Assembly (NCBI GenBank): GCA_007375655.1
Contig: VMES01000027.1
Span: 1-5,504, forward strand
Source: Parcubacteria group bacterium Greene0416_79
Lineage (GTDB): Bacteria > Patescibacteriota > Minisyncoccia > Phycocordibacterales > UBA10002
Direction: 5' to 3'
DNA length: 5,504 bases
Under the pieces are notes generated by a model. That model was given only the letters and a program-made list of their open reading frames with translations. It had not been told where the DNA came from and searched no databases. Both the position numbers and the translations under genes were made by a program. Below are positions 4,340 through 5,504 of the stretch, in pieces (position 1 is the first letter of the stretch; each line of letters begins with the position of its first letter).

Positions 4340-4429
4340 TCAGGTGCCAGCGGTCTTCTCTCGCGCCGGGGGTGATACGACCAACGCGCTCGAAGCATAG
4401 AGAAATGCCACCGACACAAAACTTACCAT
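4340..4429 (-). CDS. Possible 29-residue hydrophobic peptide (weak)
   Basis: From ATG 4429 the minus strand reads MVSFVSVAFLYASSALVVSP followed by PAREKTAGT and TGA. The first 20 residues would form one membrane helix, as in small membrane peptides. The only strong SD-like run (AAAGGAGGG, 4466-4458) is about 28 nt upstream, too far for direct use. No homology is recognised, and chance is a serious alternative. It is listed because it sits on the same strand as the terminators and just before the branched RNA. Confidence 0.15.
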   Translation of the reverse strand: MVSFVSVAFLYASSALVVSPPAREKTAGT

Positions 4430-4475
4430 AGCCTACACCCGCACCGACAAAATTGCACCCTCCTTTCTGCAGAAC

Positions 4476-4505
4476 AAAAAACCGCTCCGGAGTTACTCGG
4501 AGCGG
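4476..4505 (-). terminator. Intrinsic terminator after the Cys-rich gene
   Basis: CCGCTCCG/CGGAGCGG (4482-4489 with 4498-4505) with an 8-nt loop is followed on the minus strand by TTTTTTGTTC. It begins 21 nt after the stop codon of the frame at 4527-4787, which supports that frame as a real gene. Confidence 0.8.
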
Positions 4506-4526
4506 ATGGAGTGAATGTATCTTCAC

Positions 4527-4787
4527 CTATTCAATCTTTCTCTTTTTGCTTCTGAGCCGTGCAGTGGAGGAGTTGACCGCTCTGGCGATCTGCTCGTTGA
4601 AGCAGCGCACACTACAGAAGAATCCTTTGCCCCTGTGCAGCATCTCCTCGTGCGGTCTCACCGTCCTGCAACTCCAATTGCTGCAGGGTATCTTCGGTAC
4701 TGTCTTCATTAGGTTTTTCAATGTTGAGGTCTGTGATGGCGTCTGTTTTTCTCCCTGGGTATCTATGACCTGATTTTCAAGGAGCAT
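4527..4787 (-). CDS. Small Cys-rich (zinc-finger-like) protein, unknown role
   Basis: The frame from ATG 4787 gives 86 residues. The C-terminal 60 residues hold the signal: CSNWSC, then RPHEEMLHRGKGFFCSVRCF, i.e. C-x4-C-x17-C-x3-C. The FFCS..CF end is common in small treble-clef or TRASH/FCS-type zinc fingers. A basic tail (RLRSKKRKIE) may contact nucleic acid. An intrinsic terminator starts 21 nt after the stop. The start is uncertain: ATG 4787 directly follows a hairpin (4789-4807) and has no SD, while ATG 4709 would give a 60-residue protein containing just the finger. Upstream of 4709 another frame (DLNIEKPNEDSTEDTLQQLE) also looks protein-like, so a frameshift is possible. No named family is assigned. 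Confidence 0.5.
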   Translation of the reverse strand: MLLENQVIDTQGEKQTPSQTSTLKNLMKTVPKIPCSNWSCRTVRPHEEMLHRGKGFFCSVRCFNEQIARAVNSSTARLRSKKRKIE

Positions 4788-4788
4788 A

Positions 4789-4842
4789 CTCGGATACCGG
4801 GTCCGAGGGAAGTGGAGCCGATTCCGCAAACGCGGACGGCTC
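4789..4842. other. Two hairpins in the leader of the Cys-rich gene
   Basis: CTCGGA/TCCGAG (4789-4794 with 4802-4807) ends one base from ATG 4787. A second stem, GAGCCG plus TCCGC paired with GCGGA plus CGGCTC (4815-4842), has a 2-nt bulge. On the plus strand the second stem is followed by a T-rich stretch (4847-4857), so it could also be a plus-strand terminator. On the minus strand both lie in the untranslated leader and could control translation. Confidence 0.45.
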
Positions 4843-4870
4843 GTGCTTTTCTATTTTGTCCTTCCACACG

Positions 4871-4894
4871 AAAAAACCAGCTCACGGAGCCGGT
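4871..4894 (-). terminator. Intrinsic terminator / possible attenuator
   Basis: On the minus strand ACCGGCTC/GAGCTGGT (4894-4887 with 4883-4876, one G-U pair, 3-nt loop) is followed by TTTTTT. It ends the transcript from the promoter at 5048-5075, about 165 nt downstream of its start, or acts as an attenuator before the Cys-rich gene. Its minus-strand GGCTCC (4891-4886) is complementary to the GGAGCC that contains the SD of the microORF. Confidence 0.7.
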
Positions 4895-4960
4895 CTTTTC
4901 GTTGAATCTTGATTCGTGTTTCTTGTTTCTTGAATCTGTTTTGTGAGGTCAACGCAAAGA

Positions 4961-4999
4961 TCAGCCCGCGAGCAGGTTCTCGCTCATCATTTCCATCAT
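4961..4999 (-). CDS. Very short leader-type ORF (MMEMMSENLLAG)
   Basis: A textbook SD, AGGAG (5009-5005), sits 5 nt before ATG 4999, followed by 12 codons and TGA. This is the only textbook SD-ATG pairing I see in the window. Four of the first five residues are Met. The same frame is open from an ATG at 5038, giving a 25-residue version (MQTTQPNRRLGAT plus the same end), with a leader of only about 3 nt. A GCGAG/CTCGC hairpin overlaps the last codons, and a terminator follows about 65 nt later. Promoter, tiny ORF, terminator and then a gene is the layout of a transcription attenuator. It might instead be a coding small RNA. Confidence 0.4.
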   Translation of the reverse strand: MMEMMSENLLAG

Positions 5000-5047
5000 C
5001 GTGGCTCCTAAGCGCCTGTTTGGTTGCGTTGTCTGCATCTTATGGTT

Positions 5048-5075
5048 AGTATACCCCCCGCTGGTCTTCTGTCAA
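5048..5075 (-). promoter_or_regulatory. Strong sigma70-type promoter, minus strand
   Basis: On the minus strand a perfect TTGACA (5075-5070), a 16-bp spacer with a G6 run, and TATACT (5053-5048, 5/6). Transcription should begin near 5041 and enter the microORF. This is the best promoter in the window. Confidence 0.75.
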
Positions 5076-5080
5076 CCGGC

Positions 5081-5089
5081 TGTGGATAA
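5081..5089 (-). promoter_or_regulatory. Perfect DnaA-box sequence
   Basis: The minus strand reads TTATCCACA, the high-affinity DnaA consensus. It lies 5 bp upstream of the TTGACA of the minus promoter and between the two divergent transcription units. Only one copy is seen and no AT-rich unwinding element, so this is not an origin. It may be a regulatory site or chance. Confidence 0.35.
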
Positions 5090-5117
5090 ATGGGTTTTAT
5101 TGCAGCTGCCGCGGGTA

Positions 5118-5150
5118 TATACTTAATTCCAGTGTGAGTTTTTCTATTAT
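5118..5150 (+). promoter_or_regulatory. Likely promoter region of the secreted repeat protein
   Basis: Two -10-like boxes precede the gene: TATACT (5118-5123) and TATTAT (5145-5150). The latter has TTAATT (5123-5128) 16 bp upstream as a poor -35. Neither is strong. The leader would hold AGGGAG (5158-5163), 17 nt before the ATG and too far for a normal SD. Confidence 0.35.
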
Positions 5151-5180
5151 TAGCGGCAGGGAGTATTTTAAAAAAGTGTT

Positions 5181-5504
5181 ATGAAATCTTTTCTGGAACG
5201 TTCTATTGTGATTATGTTTGTCGGAGCCGCGGCTGTCGCGCTCTGCGGCGGCGCAACCCAGGTCTTTGCGCAGGAAGGCGGGGTGCCTCCCGCGCCAGCC
5301 GACTTCGGCGGAAGCCCGCCACCGCCTCCACCTTCTCCTTCAACAGGAGGCGAGGGAGGACATCCGCCTCCTTCGCCTCAAGGCGGCGGGGACCATCGGC
5401 GCGACGGCGGAGGCATGCCGCCTCGCGGCGGTGAGCCGCAGGGCCGCCCGTTTGACAACGGCGAGTTCCGTCCCCCTTCGGAGGGCCAGGGCCGTCCGTT
5501 TGAG
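5181..5504 (+). CDS. Secreted Pro/Gly-rich low-complexity protein (3' end outside window)
   Basis: An open frame of 108 codons from ATG 5181 to the window edge with no stop. The N-terminus MKSFLERSIVIMFVGAAAVA followed by LCGGATQVFAQEGG is a clear Sec signal peptide: a basic n-region, about 17 hydrophobic residues and a VFA-Q cleavage site near residue 30. The mature part is dominated by Pro, Gly, Arg and Glu (for example SPPPPPPSPS and GGGDHRRDGGGMPPRGG) and should be unfolded. Near the edge a 16-residue repeat begins (QGRPFDNGEFRPPSEG, then QGRPFE). GC is high, and 'GGCGG' words recur on the DNA level. It probably lies outside the membrane as a linker, wall or surface protein; the function is not recognised. 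The start is set by the signal peptide. Confidence 0.75.
   Translation, partial: MKSFLERSIVIMFVGAAAVALCGGATQVFAQEGGVPPAPADFGGSPPPPPPSPSTGGEGGHPPPSPQGGGDHRRDGGGMPPRGGEPQGRPFDNGEFRPPSEGQGRPFE
5439..5503 (+). repeat. 48-bp-period coding repeat running off the window
   Basis: CAGGGCCGCCCGTTTGA (5439-5455) recurs as CAGGGCCGTCCGTTTGA (5487-5503) with one silent difference, exactly 48 bp or 16 codons apart. It encodes QGRPF(D/E). More copies are likely past the window end. Confidence 0.65.

Noticed and set aside
4225..4419. Minus-strand 64-residue frame ending 15 nt before a terminator
   Set aside because: The Arg/Pro-rich content is not convincing, and the region's base pairing suggests RNA. It is kept only as an alternative in the RNA entry.
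4329..4526. Minus-strand frame containing GAGVGYGKFCVGGISLCFER
   Set aside because: It looks mildly protein-like, but its start lies in the previous terminator and no start codon follows the SD-like motif at 4458-4466.
4453..4773. Plus-strand open frame of 106 residues
   Set aside because: It is opposite the Cys-rich gene, starts inside a minus-strand terminator region, has no SD and no recognisable domain.
4815..4857. Plus-strand terminator at 4815-4857
   Set aside because: It is not listed as a terminator because no plus-strand gene ends before it and the T-rich stretch is interrupted. It is recorded as a leader hairpin instead.
3721..5100. CRISPR array or integron-like repeat array
   Set aside because: The hairpins differ from one another in sequence and spacing. 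There are no regularly spaced identical repeats and no cas genes.

Overview
The window looks like a compact bacterial chromosome segment, most plausibly from a Patescibacteria/CPR lineage (Parcubacteria type). This is inferred from several traits: tight gene packing, start codons that mostly lack a Shine-Dalgarno (SD) site, a 143-residue protein of a kind I associate with that group, and small standalone genes. No 16S gene is present, so the assignment is a judgement.

Positions 1-833 (+) hold the last codons of a sensor histidine kinase, then a two-gene toxin-antitoxin module (ribbon-helix-helix-like antitoxin plus MazF/PemK endoribonuclease), then a frameshifted 3' fragment of a second, closely related kinase. 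The module therefore sits between two copies of a kinase 3' end. Positions 925-1356 (+) encode an unnamed conserved protein. Positions 1397-1678 keep the start of a HAD-like gene that degenerates into noncoding sequence carrying a 34-bp nested palindrome.

Positions 1794-2719 (+) contain rpmG (bL33), tRNA-Trp(CCA) and a hemolysin III/PAQR membrane protein whose ATG lies one base past the tRNA. The rpmG-trnW pair is the front half of the usual rpmG-trnW-secE-nusG cluster, with the back half replaced. miaA (-) follows tail to tail, with 2 bp between the stop codons.

Positions 3721-5100 are the unusual part. After a purine-rich tract, the minus strand carries five intrinsic-terminator-like hairpins in about 1.1 kb, two strong TTGACA promoters and at least two elaborate folds with branched helices. 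One (about 4000 to 3825) has a promoter, a nearly fully paired body with G-U wobble pairs only on the minus strand, and a terminator. It is a good candidate for an undescribed small RNA. A second (about 4329 to 4165) has a similar layout. Between them lie a perfect 22-bp hairpin, a small Cys-rich protein gene and a promoter-microORF-terminator leader that resembles an attenuator.

Positions 5181-5504 (+) begin a secreted Pro/Gly-rich repeat protein that runs off the window. A perfect DnaA-box sequence lies in the divergent promoter region before it. The genes do not form one pathway. miaA, trnW and rpmG serve translation, and the RNA-rich block is the main novelty.
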